Assembly: GCA_036803245.1 (NCBI GenBank)
Contig: DAIRUQ010000005.1
Location: forward strand, 1-50,401
DNA length: 50,401 nt
Source of the DNA: DAIRUQ01 sp036803245
Lineage (GTDB): Bacteria; Chloroflexota; Anaerolineae; UBA1429
Direction: 5' to 3'
How positions within the stretch are numbered: the stretch's first letter is position 1; the number at the start of each line of letters is the position of its first letter. The notes under the pieces were generated by a model. That model did not search any database. It saw only the letters and a program-made list of their open reading frames with translations, and was not told where the DNA came from. The position numbers were made by a program, and so were the translations under genes. Positions 1 through 9,570 of the stretch are shown one piece after another.

Positions 1-2
1 GC

Positions 3-701
3 CTCTACCACGCGAGACTATCCCAGGGCCAGGCGGTCGGCTTTTGCAGTTGCTTTTTGCTGGCTGGCGCACAGGGGCGCCGCCTGGAGATCGACCTGCT
101 GGCCGTCCTGCCCGACTGGCGGGGGCGCGGCATCGGCACCGCGTTGGTGAGCGCAGCCAGACAGGCCGCGAGCGATGAAGGGATCGATGCGGTGCGCGCG
201 GTGGTGCGGGTCGCGAACCGAGCCTCGGAGGGTGCCTTCGAGCGTGCCGGCTTGACGCCGAGCCTGGCGCGCTACCAGCTGCTGGTCTATACCCCTGTGG
301 GAGCCCAACCGGTTCCCTACCTGCCCCGGGGCTGGCATGAAAGAGTCCCGGCCGAGGCCAGCGACGATGCAACACTCTGGCGAGCAACCACGGCCCCCGA
401 GCCAGGCAGCGCTTACGCGTACGAGCTGGTGGACCATAGCGGGCGTCGCGTGGCCCACGCCTCGGTAGCGTCCGTCTGTACGCTGAGCGGCCCCAGCCTG
501 TGGATCGAGACGCTGGAAGCGCAGGCCATCCGCTCAGCGACCATAGCCGCACGCGGACTGGTGGAGCGGGCGAAGCGATGGGATTTGGCGCAGGTAGGCA
601 TGCTGGTCGGCCCAGCTACCATCGGCCCTAATCTGGAGACTGCCCTCATCGCAGAGGGGTTTGAGCGCTTTGGGAGCTTTCGTTGCTTTGAGGCGCGTTA
701 A
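3..701 (+). CDS. GNAT-family N-acetyltransferase, two GNAT-like halves, 5' end outside window
   Basis: The reading frame is open from the first bases of the window, and the residues ahead of the first possible start codon (TTG at 57) continue the fold, so the gene begins upstream. The first half holds the GNAT acetyl-CoA-binding motif A, LPDWRGRGIGTAL, preceded by the beta strand LEIDLLAV. The second half, from about codon 135, looks like a second, degenerate GNAT domain with a helix rich in Ala/Arg but no clear pyrophosphate loop. GNAT enzymes move an acetyl group from acetyl-CoA to an amine; the substrate cannot be told here. It ends 11 bp before the converging histidine kinase gene, with no room for a separate terminator. 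Tandem GNAT proteins with one inactive half are common, so only the first domain is likely catalytic. Confidence 0.8.
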   Translation, partial: LYHARLSQGQAVGFCSCFLLAGAQGRRLEIDLLAVLPDWRGRGIGTALVSAARQAASDEGIDAVRAVVRVANRASEGAFERAGLTPSLARYQLLVYTPVGAQPVPYLPRGWHERVPAEASDDATLWRATTAPEPGSAYAYELVDHSGRRVAHASVASVCTLSGPSLWIETLEAQAIRSATIAARGLVERAKRWDLAQVGMLVGPATIGPNLETALIAEGFERFGSFRCFEAR

Positions 702-712
702 GGCCTTGAGCG

Positions 713-2935
713 TCAGCCCGCGTCGGCCCCGCGTAGCAGCTCGGTCATCTTGAGCCGAAGATCATCCAGCCCAAAGGGCTTGGTCAGGTAGGGCAGGCCT
801 GTCTCCTGCAAAAAGCCCCGCGTGGCGGCGTTCATCATATCGCCGGTGATGAAAACCATCCGCTCAGCCAGGCTCGGATAGTCGCGCGTCAGCCGTCGGT
901 AGAGGGCCGGTCCACCCAACCCGGGCATCTTGACGTCGCTGATCACCAGATCGAGCCCATCCTCACCCAGCGCCTCCAGATGCTCGACGGCCTCGTTCCC
1001 ATCCTCGGCCAAGATCACGGTATGCCCATCGGCCGCCAGCACCCGCCGCAAGAGCTGGGCCACGTCCCGCTCGTCCTCAACCACCAAGACCCGCCTACCC
1101 GGCGGAGGCGCCAGATCCTCTGTGGGCGCCCGCCGCGAGACGCCCACCGGCTCCTGAACCACCGGTAGCTCCACGTAAAAGATGGTCCCGCCACCCGGCT
1201 GGTTCTCGGCCCAGATGCGACCCCGGTGCTCGCTGATGATCCCGTAGCAGATGGAAAGACCGAGGCCGGTGCCCTGACCGACGTCCTTGGTCGTGTAGAA
1301 CGGCTCAAAGAGATGCCGCCGGACCTCTGGCGCCAATCCCGACCCGTTGTCCGCACACGAGATCAGAATGTGAGAACCCTCCTGTCGGGTCGTGATCCGA
1401 ATCTCGCCCTCGTCGCGCACACAACGGATGGCATCGTGGGCGTTGTTGAGCAGGTTCAACATCACCTGCTGCAGTTGGTTGCCGTCAGCCACCGTCTCCA
1501 GAGGCCCGTCTTCCAGGTCGAGAATCACCTCCACGTTGTCAACGCGTAGCTGATAGGCCCGCAGATCCACCACTCGCTCGACGATATCATTGATGGCGAC
1601 ACACTGGCGATCAGCCTTGTGCTGGCGGGCAAAGGTAAGCAGGTTCTGCACGATCCGGGCGGCTCGTTGCGCCTGGATCGAGATACGATCCAGGTCATGG
1701 CGCATCTGGTCATCCACCGAGCCAGCCTGGAGCAGTTGGGCATATCCCATCACGGCCGTCAGCGGATTATTGAGCTCATGGGCCACGCCGGCGATGAGCT
1801 GGCCGATGGCAGACAGCTTTTCTGACTGGATGAGGGCCTCTTGGGCGTTCTTGAGCTCCTCCAGGCTCTGCTGAAGGTCCTGCACCAGGCGAGCGTTGTC
1901 GATCGCCACCGCGGCCTGGGTTGCCAGGGTCATCAGCAGGTGCTCGTCCTGCTGGGCAAAGGCGTTCCGCTGGGTCGAATCTACGCTCAGGGTCCCGATG
2001 GAGCGATCCCCCAAACGCAACGGAGCCACCAGCATCGAAGCCACGGGACGGGAGCCGCCCTTGATGAACCGCGCATCCAGGCTCACGTCGGGGACATTGA
2101 CCACCTCGCCGGCCTCCAGGGCCGTGCCCGCGATCCCCTTGCCTCGCCGCATGTCAGTGCGTCCGCGATAGTCGGGGCGGCTGTCCTCCACCGACCAGGT
2201 ATGCGCCCGCGGATGCAGCCGCCCCGAGCGTTCGTCCATGAGGTGCAGCACCCCATCGCTGGCCTTGGGGATATTGTCGGTAGCCAGCCGCACAATCAGG
2301 CTCAAGAGATCGTCCAGGTTCAGCGTGGAGCTGAGCGCCTTGCTCACCTCGTACAAGGCCGAGCTCTGGCGCAGGCGATTCTGCATCGCCTGGTAGAGCC
2401 GCGAGTTCTCCACGCCCAGCCCAACCACCTGCCCCACCACCGCCCATAGGTCTCGATCCACCGCCTCTGGGCCGACGTCGTCCCATCCCAGAATCAGCGC
2501 GCCAATGTCGGCATCGTTGGCCACCAGCGGCACCACCAGCCACGAGGCCAGTGCCGTCTGCGGGGCCGCCACGTCAGCTCGATCACCATCGGCAGCCCTG
2601 CACAACACGACCTCGTGCTGCCCGTCGCTCCGCGGCCGCGTACGCTCTACCATCGCCTCGGCATCGATTTCCGCATCACCGTCGTTCTGGACGATGGACA
2701 GCGACGAGCTACTCTCACCATCCTGCAGATAGGCCAGGCCCCACCTCGCCCCCGTGTGGCGACGCGCGATGGTAACGGCGTGCTGGAGCACCTCCTCGGA
2801 CCGCTCAGAGGCACTCACCAGCCGCAAGAGCTGCCCGAGTATCTCTAGCGACCGCGGCGTCGAGGCCGCCTCACCCCTCCCGCCGCAGCTAGCGGTCAGC
2901 GGCTTGGTCTCGGGCATTTCGGGCCAGCTTCCCAT
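713..2935 (-). CDS. Hybrid sensor histidine kinase (GAF-GAF-HisKA-HATPase-REC)
   Basis: A 740-residue soluble hybrid kinase with no membrane segment. Two GAF sensor domains (about 30-180 and 195-350) are followed by a coiled-coil linker, the HisKA box GVAHELNNPLTAV with phospho-acceptor His386, then the ATPase boxes: N (NLLNNAHDAI, 494-503), G1 (DNGSGL, 529-534), F (FEPFYTTK, 543-550) and G2 (GTGLGLS, 555-561). A C-terminal receiver domain (about 614-735) has acceptor Asp667 in SDVKMPG and Lys719. GAF domains usually sense small ligands or redox state; the ligand is unknown. The ATG is preceded by GGGAGG at 4 nt. Its start lies 47 bp inside the end of the upstream exonuclease gene, so translation is probably coupled. 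No partner regulator is adjacent; the response regulator at 10412 is on the other strand and may or may not be its target. Confidence 0.93.
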   Translation of the reverse strand: MGSWPEMPETKPLTASCGGRGEAASTPRSLEILGQLLRLVSASERSEEVLQHAVTIARRHTGARWGLAYLQDGESSSSLSIVQNDGDAEIDAEAMVERTRPRSDGQHEVVLCRAADGDRADVAAPQTALASWLVVPLVANDADIGALILGWDDVGPEAVDRDLWAVVGQVVGLGVENSRLYQAMQNRLRQSSALYEVSKALSSTLNLDDLLSLIVRLATDNIPKASDGVLHLMDERSGRLHPRAHTWSVEDSRPDYRGRTDMRRGKGIAGTALEAGEVVNVPDVSLDARFIKGGSRPVASMLVAPLRLGDRSIGTLSVDSTQRNAFAQQDEHLLMTLATQAAVAIDNARLVQDLQQSLEELKNAQEALIQSEKLSAIGQLIAGVAHELNNPLTAVMGYAQLLQAGSVDDQMRHDLDRISIQAQRAARIVQNLLTFARQHKADRQCVAINDIVERVVDLRAYQLRVDNVEVILDLEDGPLETVADGNQLQQVMLNLLNNAHDAIRCVRDEGEIRITTRQEGSHILISCADNGSGLAPEVRRHLFEPFYTTKDVGQGTGLGLSICYGIISEHRGRIWAENQPGGGTIFYVELPVVQEPVGVSRRAPTEDLAPPPGRRVLVVEDERDVAQLLRRVLAADGHTVILAEDGNEAVEHLEALGEDGLDLVISDVKMPGLGGPALYRRLTRDYPSLAERMVFITGDMMNAATRGFLQETGLPYLTKPFGLDDLRLKMTELLRGADAG

Positions 2936-4148
2936 CGAGCCTCCCTAAACGATGCCCAAGCTCTTGGCTTAGGCGTTCGCGCTTCCACCGCTCCAGCCGA
3001 TCTCCCCGCTGGTCCAGCCATGCCAACGCCTCCAGGGTCCAGCGCCGCGCCTCGTGGAGATCTCCCAGACGGTGCTCATAGTGCTTGGCCAGCTCCAGGT
3101 AGGGGTCCGGCCGCGGGCCGTCCAGCAGCCCTTGCCAGCGCTCGACGGCCGCGTCGAAGGCCCCTCGTCGCTTGAACAGCATCGACTCGCGCCAGCCCGC
3201 TTCCCAGGCGTTGGTAGCGTGGCTATCGCCGCGCCAAGCCTGGCCATAGGCGCGCGCCGCCGCTTCGATCCGCCCCGTCCCCTCGTAGAGACGTCCCAGC
3301 GCATAGGCATCACACAACGGGTCGTCGCCCTTGTCCAGCCCCTCGCTGGCGATTTCGGCCGCCACCTGGGCCAGCGAAACTAGCGACAGCACATCCACGA
3401 GGTTGTGGTAAAAGACCCCGTCTAGGGGCGCGGCATCTCGATCCTCCACATAGCGACGGTAGATATCGGGAATCAGATGCCCGGCAATGTCCACAAAGGA
3501 GCGCTCTAGGCCCAACACGTGCTCTTCCAGAGACGACAACGAACAGGACGGCAGCATCTCTCGCCACAGGCGCCGGCACAAGAGCAGCAGGTCCAAATGG
3601 GGCAGATCGTCGCCCACTGGCTCCCTGCGGGCCATGACAAATCGCGAGGCCAACAACGGCCAGTCAAAGGCGCGCCCGTTAAAGCTCACCAACCCGCGGC
3701 TGGCTGCCAACGCCTCTTCTAGCAGATCGAGCAAGGCGGGCTCGTCTTCATAGTCACCCATAAAGAACTGCCGCACGACGAACGCGTCGTCCTCGAAACT
3801 GCCCACGCCCACCAGAAAGGCATAGGTGCCCCCGCCACCGCCCAGGCCCGTGGTCTCCGCATCGAGGAACAGGGCCCTGGAGGGATCCAGTACCCGATCG
3901 GGTGGCCCAGCCACAAACGGCTCCCAGACCTCCGAAGGCAGCGCCAGAAACCCATCCACCCGTCGGCCACCATGGACATACGAGCCCCCAAACCGCCGCT
4001 CGGTGACATAGCAGCGTCCAGTGGGAGTCTCCACCCACTTGCCGTCAATGGCTTCTTCCAGCGGCATGCCCGATCTCGCCGGCTCTGGCGGCTGACGCAT
4101 CGCCTCCCGCCGAGCCAGCTCTTGCAGGCGTTGTCGAAGGTCATTCAC
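2889..4148 (-). CDS. mrfB: MrfB/YprB-type DEDDh exonuclease with TPR-like C-terminus
   Basis: A 419-residue ribonuclease-H-like protein of the YprB family. The DEDDh residues can be read: Asp96 and Glu98 in FLDAETTGL, Asp162 in SFNGRAFDWPLL, and His248/Asp252 in YHNLVDVLSL. In Bacillus subtilis the YprA-YprB pair (MrfA helicase and MrfB exonuclease) repairs mitomycin C damage outside the Uvr pathway; the same gene order here supports that assignment. Residues from about 265 to the end form Ala-rich helical pairs resembling TPR repeats. I chose the GTG at 4148 because GGGGAG lies 8 nt upstream; a longer TTG start at 4199 has no such signal. The helicase gene ends 115 bp upstream, and the gap holds a TAGAAT hexamer but no convincing -35 box. 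Confidence 0.85.
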   Translation of the reverse strand: MNDLRQRLQELARREAMRQPPEPARSGMPLEEAIDGKWVETPTGRCYVTERRFGGSYVHGGRRVDGFLALPSEVWEPFVAGPPDRVLDPSRALFLDAETTGLGGGGGTYAFLVGVGSFEDDAFVVRQFFMGDYEDEPALLDLLEEALAASRGLVSFNGRAFDWPLLASRFVMARREPVGDDLPHLDLLLLCRRLWREMLPSCSLSSLEEHVLGLERSFVDIAGHLIPDIYRRYVEDRDAAPLDGVFYHNLVDVLSLVSLAQVAAEIASEGLDKGDDPLCDAYALGRLYEGTGRIEAAARAYGQAWRGDSHATNAWEAGWRESMLFKRRGAFDAAVERWQGLLDGPRPDPYLELAKHYEHRLGDLHEARRWTLEALAWLDQRGDRLERWKRERLSQELGHRLGRLDGKLARNARDQAADR

Positions 4149-4263
4149 AGCGCCATCTCCCCACGACGCTGACGGAGCGGTTCGGGGCCTGGCGAACAAA
4201 CGGCGCTCTTTTGCATTCTACACCAGTTCTCCGCTCAATGCATCCCAAGCGCATTAGATCGCG

Positions 4264-6846
4264 TCAGCGGCCAAGCGGGGCGTTGCCGCCGACAATAGCA
4301 TGCGCCAGAGTCACCGCTCGGGCCTTGGCTCGTTCGTCTTCGGCCGCGTCAGCGCCGATGCAGGCTGGGCAACCGGCTACACAGCCACACCGTTCCACCT
4401 GCTCGGCGACATCGGCCAGCAGGCCAGGCAACAACTCGGCGGCCGCAGCGCAAAGACCCACACCGCCCGCCGCCCGCTCATACACCATGATGCCCGGACC
4501 GCCCAGGGTGGCCCCCTCGGCATCGACGTGTCGGCCGAGATCCTGCGGGTCGCACATCAGATGGACCGGCAGCAGATGGCCCAGGCCGTACGCCAGTGCA
4601 GCCAAGGTGCCCTTGGTAGCGACGGTCCGCTCCACGCGGGCATGGCAGGCCGCACACAGCGTCACGAGATTGTCCAGCGCGTTCGCCTCGGCTTGGCGCT
4701 GGTCGTGAGTTGCGCCCGGGCCAAAACTGCGGAACGGTTCGATGTGATGCACGTGGTGCGGCCTGCCCGTTTCCTCGGCGGCGCCACACATGCGGCACCG
4801 GTACCCATCCCGCGCCCGCGCCAGATCCCGCTGGCGAGGCCAGCTAGCGCCGCGACTCGCTACCGGCCCGCGATACTGGTCCTCCTGGGCAAGCGTGGCG
4901 ATCAGGTCATCGTCCACCAGCAGCCACACGGCATCGGTATCCAGCTGCCGCTCCGGCATCTCCAGCGCCACGCGATCTAGCACCTCGCCCGATCGCAATG
5001 AGATCCGGCGATAGCCCGTCACCCGCGTGGTGACCCGCACCTTGCCCTCGATGACGCGCGACACCTGCTCGCGCCGCTCGGCCCAGACCCGCCTGACGGC
5101 CACCTCGGTGTCGGTGGTGGCTCGCGTAAAGTATGGCAGCGAGACCCGTCGCAAGCCGATCCGACCTGCTCCGACCTCTGTGTCGTCCACCAGGTACTGC
5201 TGGCCCTGATGCCAGTAAACCGCCCCCGGGTGAGCCAGCAGCGCGGCGCCCAAGCCATCCAGAGTGCCCACGGTGGCACTGCGGTCGGCCTCCAGATCAT
5301 AGAGCAGAACCGAGTCGCCATCGGCCGATCGCAGCGCTACCTGAGCTGCGGGATAGTCCGTCCCCACCCAGAGCCACCGGCGCGCCGAGCGACGGCACTG
5401 TCGCTGCTCTACCAAAAAGGCGAGCATCGTCGTGAGGTCCTCTCCGCCGAAACGCTCCCCATCACCAAAAGGCAACTCGTAGGCGGCGCAGCGCACGTGA
5501 GCCAAGAGCACCGCGAGGTTATCCGGGTTCAGGAGCGCCCGCTCGGGCGACCGCCCCATGAGGAACTCGGGATGGGCGACCACGTACTGATCCATGGGCG
5601 TGTCGCCGGCCACCAAGAATACCGCGCTGGCCTGCTCGCGACGACCGGCGCGGCCGGCGCGCTGCCAGGTGGATGCGATGGTGCCCGGGTACCCAACCAG
5701 CACCGCGGCGGACATCCCACCAATATCCACGCCCAGCTCCAAAGCCGAGGTCGCCACCACGCAAAGCATCTCGCCGCTGGCCAGGGCTCGCTCAATGGCA
5801 CGCCGCTCCGATGGGCGGTAGCCACCACGGTATCCGGCGATACGAGCGGGATCGCAGATGTCGGCCAACTCACGGCAGAGGCGCTCCGTGAACAGCTCAA
5901 CTCCCAGCCGCGACCGCATGAACACGATGGTCTGCACGCCCCTACCCAGGAGCGCTCGCAGTATGGGCAACGCGGCATCCTCTGGGGTTTGCCGCAGCGC
6001 CATCACTGGCTCGATAACTGGCGGGTTCACCAGGACGAACGTGCGATCAGCCGAGGGGGCGCCATCACTCGTCACCACCCGGACATCGCGACCCGTCAGA
6101 AGCGCGGCCAGCCCCTGTGGGTTGCCAATGGTTGCCGAACAGCAGATCGTCTGGGGCTCTGCGCCGTAAAAGGCACACACCCTCCGCAGCCGCCGCAGGA
6201 CGTTGGCGACATGGCTGCCAAAGACCCCGCGGTACTGGTGGCCTTCATCGACGACGAGGTAGCGCAAGCCAGACCAGAAGCGACGCCAGCGAGGATGCCG
6301 GGGGAGCATGCCGACATGGAGCATGTCCGGGTTGGTGATCAACACTCGGGCGCCCTCGCGCGCCGCCAACCGTTGGCCACTGGACGTGTCACCATCGTAC
6401 GCTTGAGCCGGCTGACCCAGTCCTACCGCCGCAGCGAGCTCATTCAGCGCTCGCATCTGATCCCGAGCAAGAGCCTTGGTAGGGTACAGGTAGAGAGCGG
6501 TAGCGGCTGGGTCGCTTTCGAGAGCCGCCAAAGTGGGTATCAAGTAGGCCAGCGACTTGCCAGAGGCTGTGGGCGTCGCCAGCATCACGTCGTTGCCGGC
6601 ATGGAGCTCGGTCAGCGCGGCAGCTTGATGGGTGTACAGACGCGAGATGCCGGCTTGGGTGAGCGCGCGAACCAGCTCGGGCGAGACCCAGCCGGGCAGC
6701 TCGGCCAGGCGGGCCTCTTGTGCCGGAATACGCCGCCACGCGGTGACCTGCGCCATGAACTCGGGTGAGCCCCGCAGCGCCTCCAGCGCCGAGTCCACTG
6801 GATATGCGGCACTGCCGGACAAGCCGCTAGGCACGTGACTGGCCAC
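4264..6846 (-). CDS. mrfA: MrfA/YprA-type superfamily 2 helicase with internal HNH nuclease domain
   Basis: An 860-residue DEAD/DEAH helicase. Walker A is TPTASGKS (91-98), the DExH box is VVDEGH (198-203), motif III is SAT (237-239) and motif VI is QRAGRAGR (395-402). The C-terminal MZB/DUF1998 zinc site has the family spacing C-x-C-x3-C-x2-C at Cys820, 822, 826 and 829. Between the helicase/winged-helix core and this zinc domain, at about 670-740, sits a complete HNH motif: zinc pairs C684/C687 and C731/C734, catalytic HHVHH (697-701), the Asn in NALDN and His735. B. subtilis MrfA unwinds DNA 3'-5' for the MrfB nuclease; the HNH insertion is not part of that basic plan. The GTG start lies inside the last codons of ligA (20-bp overlap), which suggests coupled translation. 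The gene could act in interstrand crosslink repair or in defence. Confidence 0.88.
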   Translation of the reverse strand: MASHVPSGLSGSAAYPVDSALEALRGSPEFMAQVTAWRRIPAQEARLAELPGWVSPELVRALTQAGISRLYTHQAAALTELHAGNDVMLATPTASGKSLAYLIPTLAALESDPAATALYLYPTKALARDQMRALNELAAAVGLGQPAQAYDGDTSSGQRLAAREGARVLITNPDMLHVGMLPRHPRWRRFWSGLRYLVVDEGHQYRGVFGSHVANVLRRLRRVCAFYGAEPQTICCSATIGNPQGLAALLTGRDVRVVTSDGAPSADRTFVLVNPPVIEPVMALRQTPEDAALPILRALLGRGVQTIVFMRSRLGVELFTERLCRELADICDPARIAGYRGGYRPSERRAIERALASGEMLCVVATSALELGVDIGGMSAAVLVGYPGTIASTWQRAGRAGRREQASAVFLVAGDTPMDQYVVAHPEFLMGRSPERALLNPDNLAVLLAHVRCAAYELPFGDGERFGGEDLTTMLAFLVEQRQCRRSARRWLWVGTDYPAAQVALRSADGDSVLLYDLEADRSATVGTLDGLGAALLAHPGAVYWHQGQQYLVDDTEVGAGRIGLRRVSLPYFTRATTDTEVAVRRVWAERREQVSRVIEGKVRVTTRVTGYRRISLRSGEVLDRVALEMPERQLDTDAVWLLVDDDLIATLAQEDQYRGPVASRGASWPRQRDLARARDGYRCRMCGAAEETGRPHHVHHIEPFRSFGPGATHDQRQAEANALDNLVTLCAACHARVERTVATKGTLAALAYGLGHLLPVHLMCDPQDLGRHVDAEGATLGGPGIMVYERAAGGVGLCAAAAELLPGLLADVAEQVERCGCVAGCPACIGADAAEDERAKARAVTLAHAIVGGNAPLGR

Positions 6847-8860
6847 GGATCAGCGCCTGAAGAGCATTCCCGTCGATCTCGGGCACTCCGAGCTCGCGAG
6901 CGCGGTTCACCTTGCTGGCCCCGGGATTCTCCCCCACTACCAGGTAGGAAGTCTTGCCCGAAACCGAGCCGGTCACCTGGCCGCCATGGCGCTCCACCAG
7001 TTGCTTGGCCTCATCGCGCGTGAGCCCCTCTAGCGTCCCAGTGATAACAAAGGTCAATCCCTCCAGCGGCTGCTCCACGGGCTCTTCTTGGCTGGCCTCT
7101 TGTCGGAGCCGCACCCCTCGCTCCTCCAACTTGCGTACCAGCTCTTGATGGCGCGGCCGTCGGAAATAGCCGAGCACCATCTCGGCAATGTGCGGGCCGA
7201 TGCCCGCGATCGTCTCCAGCTCTTCCTGCGCCGCCCGCATCAGTTCGTTGATGGAGGGATAGCGCTCTGTAAGGATCTGGGCCACACGCGCGCCCACCCC
7301 TGGTATCCCCAGGGCCGCCACCACGCGCCACAGGGGGCGCTCGCGGCTCTCCTGAATCGCCTCCACCAGGTTGCGGGCGCGTTTTTCGGCGAATCCCTCC
7401 AGCGGCAAGAGATCATCCACGCCCAGGGCATAGAGATCCCCCACGTCGGCGATCAGCTCTGCCGCTACGAGCTGCTCGGCCAGCTTGCTCCCCAGCCCCT
7501 CGATGTTCATGGCGCCGCGTGAAACCCAATGCTCCACATGGCGCACGAGCTGGGCCGGGCAGCCCGCGTTCACGCAATACACAGCGACTACTTCCGGATC
7601 ACGCGAGACCGGCTCATGGCAGACGGGACACCGTTCGGGCACATCGAACGGTGTTTCGTCACCCGTCCGCATCTCGACGACCGGCTTGATAACCTGAGGG
7701 ATGACCTCACCAGCCCGGCGAATGACCACCGTGTCGCCGACGCGTAGATCCTTGCGGGCCAGATCCTCAAAGTTGTGCAGCGTCGCCTGCCGAATGGTGA
7801 CGCCCCCCAACCGCACCGGCTCCAGCACGGCATAGGGCGTCAGCACGCCCGTCCGCCCCACGTTGACCCGGATCTCGAGCAGCTTGGTGGTAGCCTCGCC
7901 CAACGGGGCCTTGTAGGCCACGGCCCAACGAGGTGCATTGCCGACAATGCCGAGCTGGTCCTGGATCGCCCGGTCGTCGATCTTGATCACCACGCCATCG
8001 GCGTCATAGTTGAGATCGCTCCGCTGTTCGAGCCAACGCTCGCACCGCTCGAGAACCTTGTCGAATTCGCTCCAGCGCTCGATGGCCTCGTTGACGGCAA
8101 AGCCGAGGCGTCGCAGATAAGCCAGCGCCTCCCACTGGCTCGTCAGGCTCTCGCCCTCCACATAGCCAACGGCGTAGGCAAAGAAACGCAGGGGACGCTC
8201 GGCGGTGACTCGCGGATCCAGCTGGCGCAGCGATCCTGCAGCAGCGTTGCGCGGGTTGGCCAGGGGCTCCAGTCCACGCTCGACCCGTTGGTCGTTCATC
8301 TGCGCAAACAGGTCACGCGGCAGGTAGACCTCGCCGCGCACCTCGATCACACGGGGGGGCGGCTCCGACCCGACCACCGGGATCCGCAGCGGCACATTGC
8401 GGATCGTCCGCACGTTGCTGGTGATATCCTCGCCCACCCGACCATCACCCCGGGTGGCGCCTCGAACCAGGGCGCCGTTCTCATAGGTCAGCGCCACCGC
8501 TAGACCGTCGATCTTGGGCTCGATCACGTACGCCAGATCGACGCCGTCGGGCAGCAGCCGCAAAGCTCGTTGCCGCCAGGCCTCTACCTCGTCACGGGAG
8601 AAAGCATCGGCCAGGCTGGTCATGGGGTAGGGGTGCTCGACCTTGGAGAACTCGGGCAGGGGCTCGCCCCCCACGCGCTGCGTAGGCGAATCGGGCGTGA
8701 CCAGCTCCGGATGCTGCGCCTCGAGCTCGCGCAGCTGCCTCAGCAGAGCATCATACTCGGCATCGCTGATGATCGGCTCGCCCAGCGTGTGGTAGCGATA
8801 GTTGTGGTAGCTGACCAGACGGCGTAGCTCCTCTATGCGCGCGGCTACGTCTTGGCCCAT
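6827..8860 (-). CDS. ligA: NAD+-dependent DNA ligase LigA
   Basis: LigA seals nicks in replication and repair, using NAD+ to adenylate its active-site lysine. The 677-residue product has the full family layout: Ia domain with the NYRYH region, adenylation motif KIDGLAV with catalytic Lys116, OB fold, zinc finger starting CPVCHEP and closing CVNAGCPAQ, helix-hairpin-helix repeats with GVGARVA and GIGPHIAEM, and a C-terminal BRCT domain from about 600. Length is typical. The ATG at 8860 has a textbook AGGAGG six bases upstream; 40 further in-frame residues upstream have no family similarity. It lies 86 bp after an SH3b protein gene and overlaps the helicase gene by 20 bp, so ligase, helicase and exonuclease are probably made from one message. 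Confidence 0.98.
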   Translation of the reverse strand: MGQDVAARIEELRRLVSYHNYRYHTLGEPIISDAEYDALLRQLRELEAQHPELVTPDSPTQRVGGEPLPEFSKVEHPYPMTSLADAFSRDEVEAWRQRALRLLPDGVDLAYVIEPKIDGLAVALTYENGALVRGATRGDGRVGEDITSNVRTIRNVPLRIPVVGSEPPPRVIEVRGEVYLPRDLFAQMNDQRVERGLEPLANPRNAAAGSLRQLDPRVTAERPLRFFAYAVGYVEGESLTSQWEALAYLRRLGFAVNEAIERWSEFDKVLERCERWLEQRSDLNYDADGVVIKIDDRAIQDQLGIVGNAPRWAVAYKAPLGEATTKLLEIRVNVGRTGVLTPYAVLEPVRLGGVTIRQATLHNFEDLARKDLRVGDTVVIRRAGEVIPQVIKPVVEMRTGDETPFDVPERCPVCHEPVSRDPEVVAVYCVNAGCPAQLVRHVEHWVSRGAMNIEGLGSKLAEQLVAAELIADVGDLYALGVDDLLPLEGFAEKRARNLVEAIQESRERPLWRVVAALGIPGVGARVAQILTERYPSINELMRAAQEELETIAGIGPHIAEMVLGYFRRPRHQELVRKLEERGVRLRQEASQEEPVEQPLEGLTFVITGTLEGLTRDEAKQLVERHGGQVTGSVSGKTSYLVVGENPGASKVNRARELGVPEIDGNALQALIRGQSRA

Positions 8861-8946
8861 TGGATGCCTCCTGTGGGACACTGGTCGGACGTCACGTGGC
8901 GAGGAACGGGCAATCGGCTCAGAATCGCGTCGCGAACCAGCCGCGA

Positions 8947-9501
8947 CTAGTCGGGGACGAGGTACTGGCCCACCACCCATCCGGTGTTGCCGTCGTCGTC
9001 ACGGACCTTCCACCAGATATGCTGGCCACCTTGTAGGGGCCCATCGAGCAACTCTACGACGGTACCCTCTCGCAGGGTTCGGATGTGAGGAGACGATGAG
9101 GCTGCCTCGGTGCGCATATTCAGGCCCGAGCCCCCGGTACCCGTGATCTTGGCCCCCTCACCCACCTTGAGCCCAGCGGGATTCATATCCAGGCCAGCGG
9201 TGGGGGTAGTCACGCCCGGGGCCGTCGGCGTAAAGGTGGGCAGCGCCGTGCCGCGGTAGGTCACCTCGTCCTCGGGTGCAGCCGCGGTCCCCCATAGCGT
9301 GGGCGCTTGCGTCGGCACCGCGCGGGTCATGGCGACGCGAGGCGGCGTCGAGGTCACGCTCGCTGGCGCCTGCCGCGGGCGGAACAGGAGAATCCAACCC
9401 AGAGCCACCCCGCTCACCAGCAAGATGGGCAAGACCAACTCTACCAATGATCGCCACGCTGGCCCGCCGTCTCCCGTCGATTGTGGCACCTGACGCGGCA
9501 T
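8947..9501 (-). CDS. Membrane-anchored SH3b-domain protein
   Basis: A 184-residue protein with a short cytoplasmic N-terminus, one membrane segment (about 18-40, SLVELVLPILLVSGVALGWI), a Pro/Thr-rich linker of about 70 residues and a bacterial SH3 domain from about 115 to the end. The SH3b signature is visible: GLNMRTEAASSS, a turn LREGTVVELLDGP, then WWKVRDDDGNTGWV. SH3b domains usually bind cell-wall peptides or glycans, so an extracytoplasmic role is likely. It is a paralogue of the next gene upstream (9633-10232). GGAGGG sits just before the ATG. No enzymatic domain is present. Confidence 0.85.
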   Translation of the reverse strand: MPRQVPQSTGDGGPAWRSLVELVLPILLVSGVALGWILLFRPRQAPASVTSTPPRVAMTRAVPTQAPTLWGTAAAPEDEVTYRGTALPTFTPTAPGVTTPTAGLDMNPAGLKVGEGAKITGTGGSGLNMRTEAASSSPHIRTLREGTVVELLDGPLQGGQHIWWKVRDDDGNTGWVVGQYLVPD

Positions 9502-9570
9502 TGTCCCTCCAGCTCCTCCAGCGACGGCGCGATTCTAGCTGCCGTGGGCCAGCATGTCAAAGACCAAAGC

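Noticed and set aside
5209..6768. 519-codon open frame on the plus strand, opposite the helicase gene
   Set aside because: It lies wholly antisense to a protein with intact helicase motifs; its translation is low-complexity and shows no domain. High GC keeps such shadow frames open.
6760..6838. The HNH domain of the helicase as an intein or homing-endonuclease insertion (the HNH itself maps near 4640-4840)
   Set aside because: No N-terminal splice cysteine block or C-terminal His-Asn splice junction is seen, and the insert sits at a domain boundary, not inside a conserved motif.
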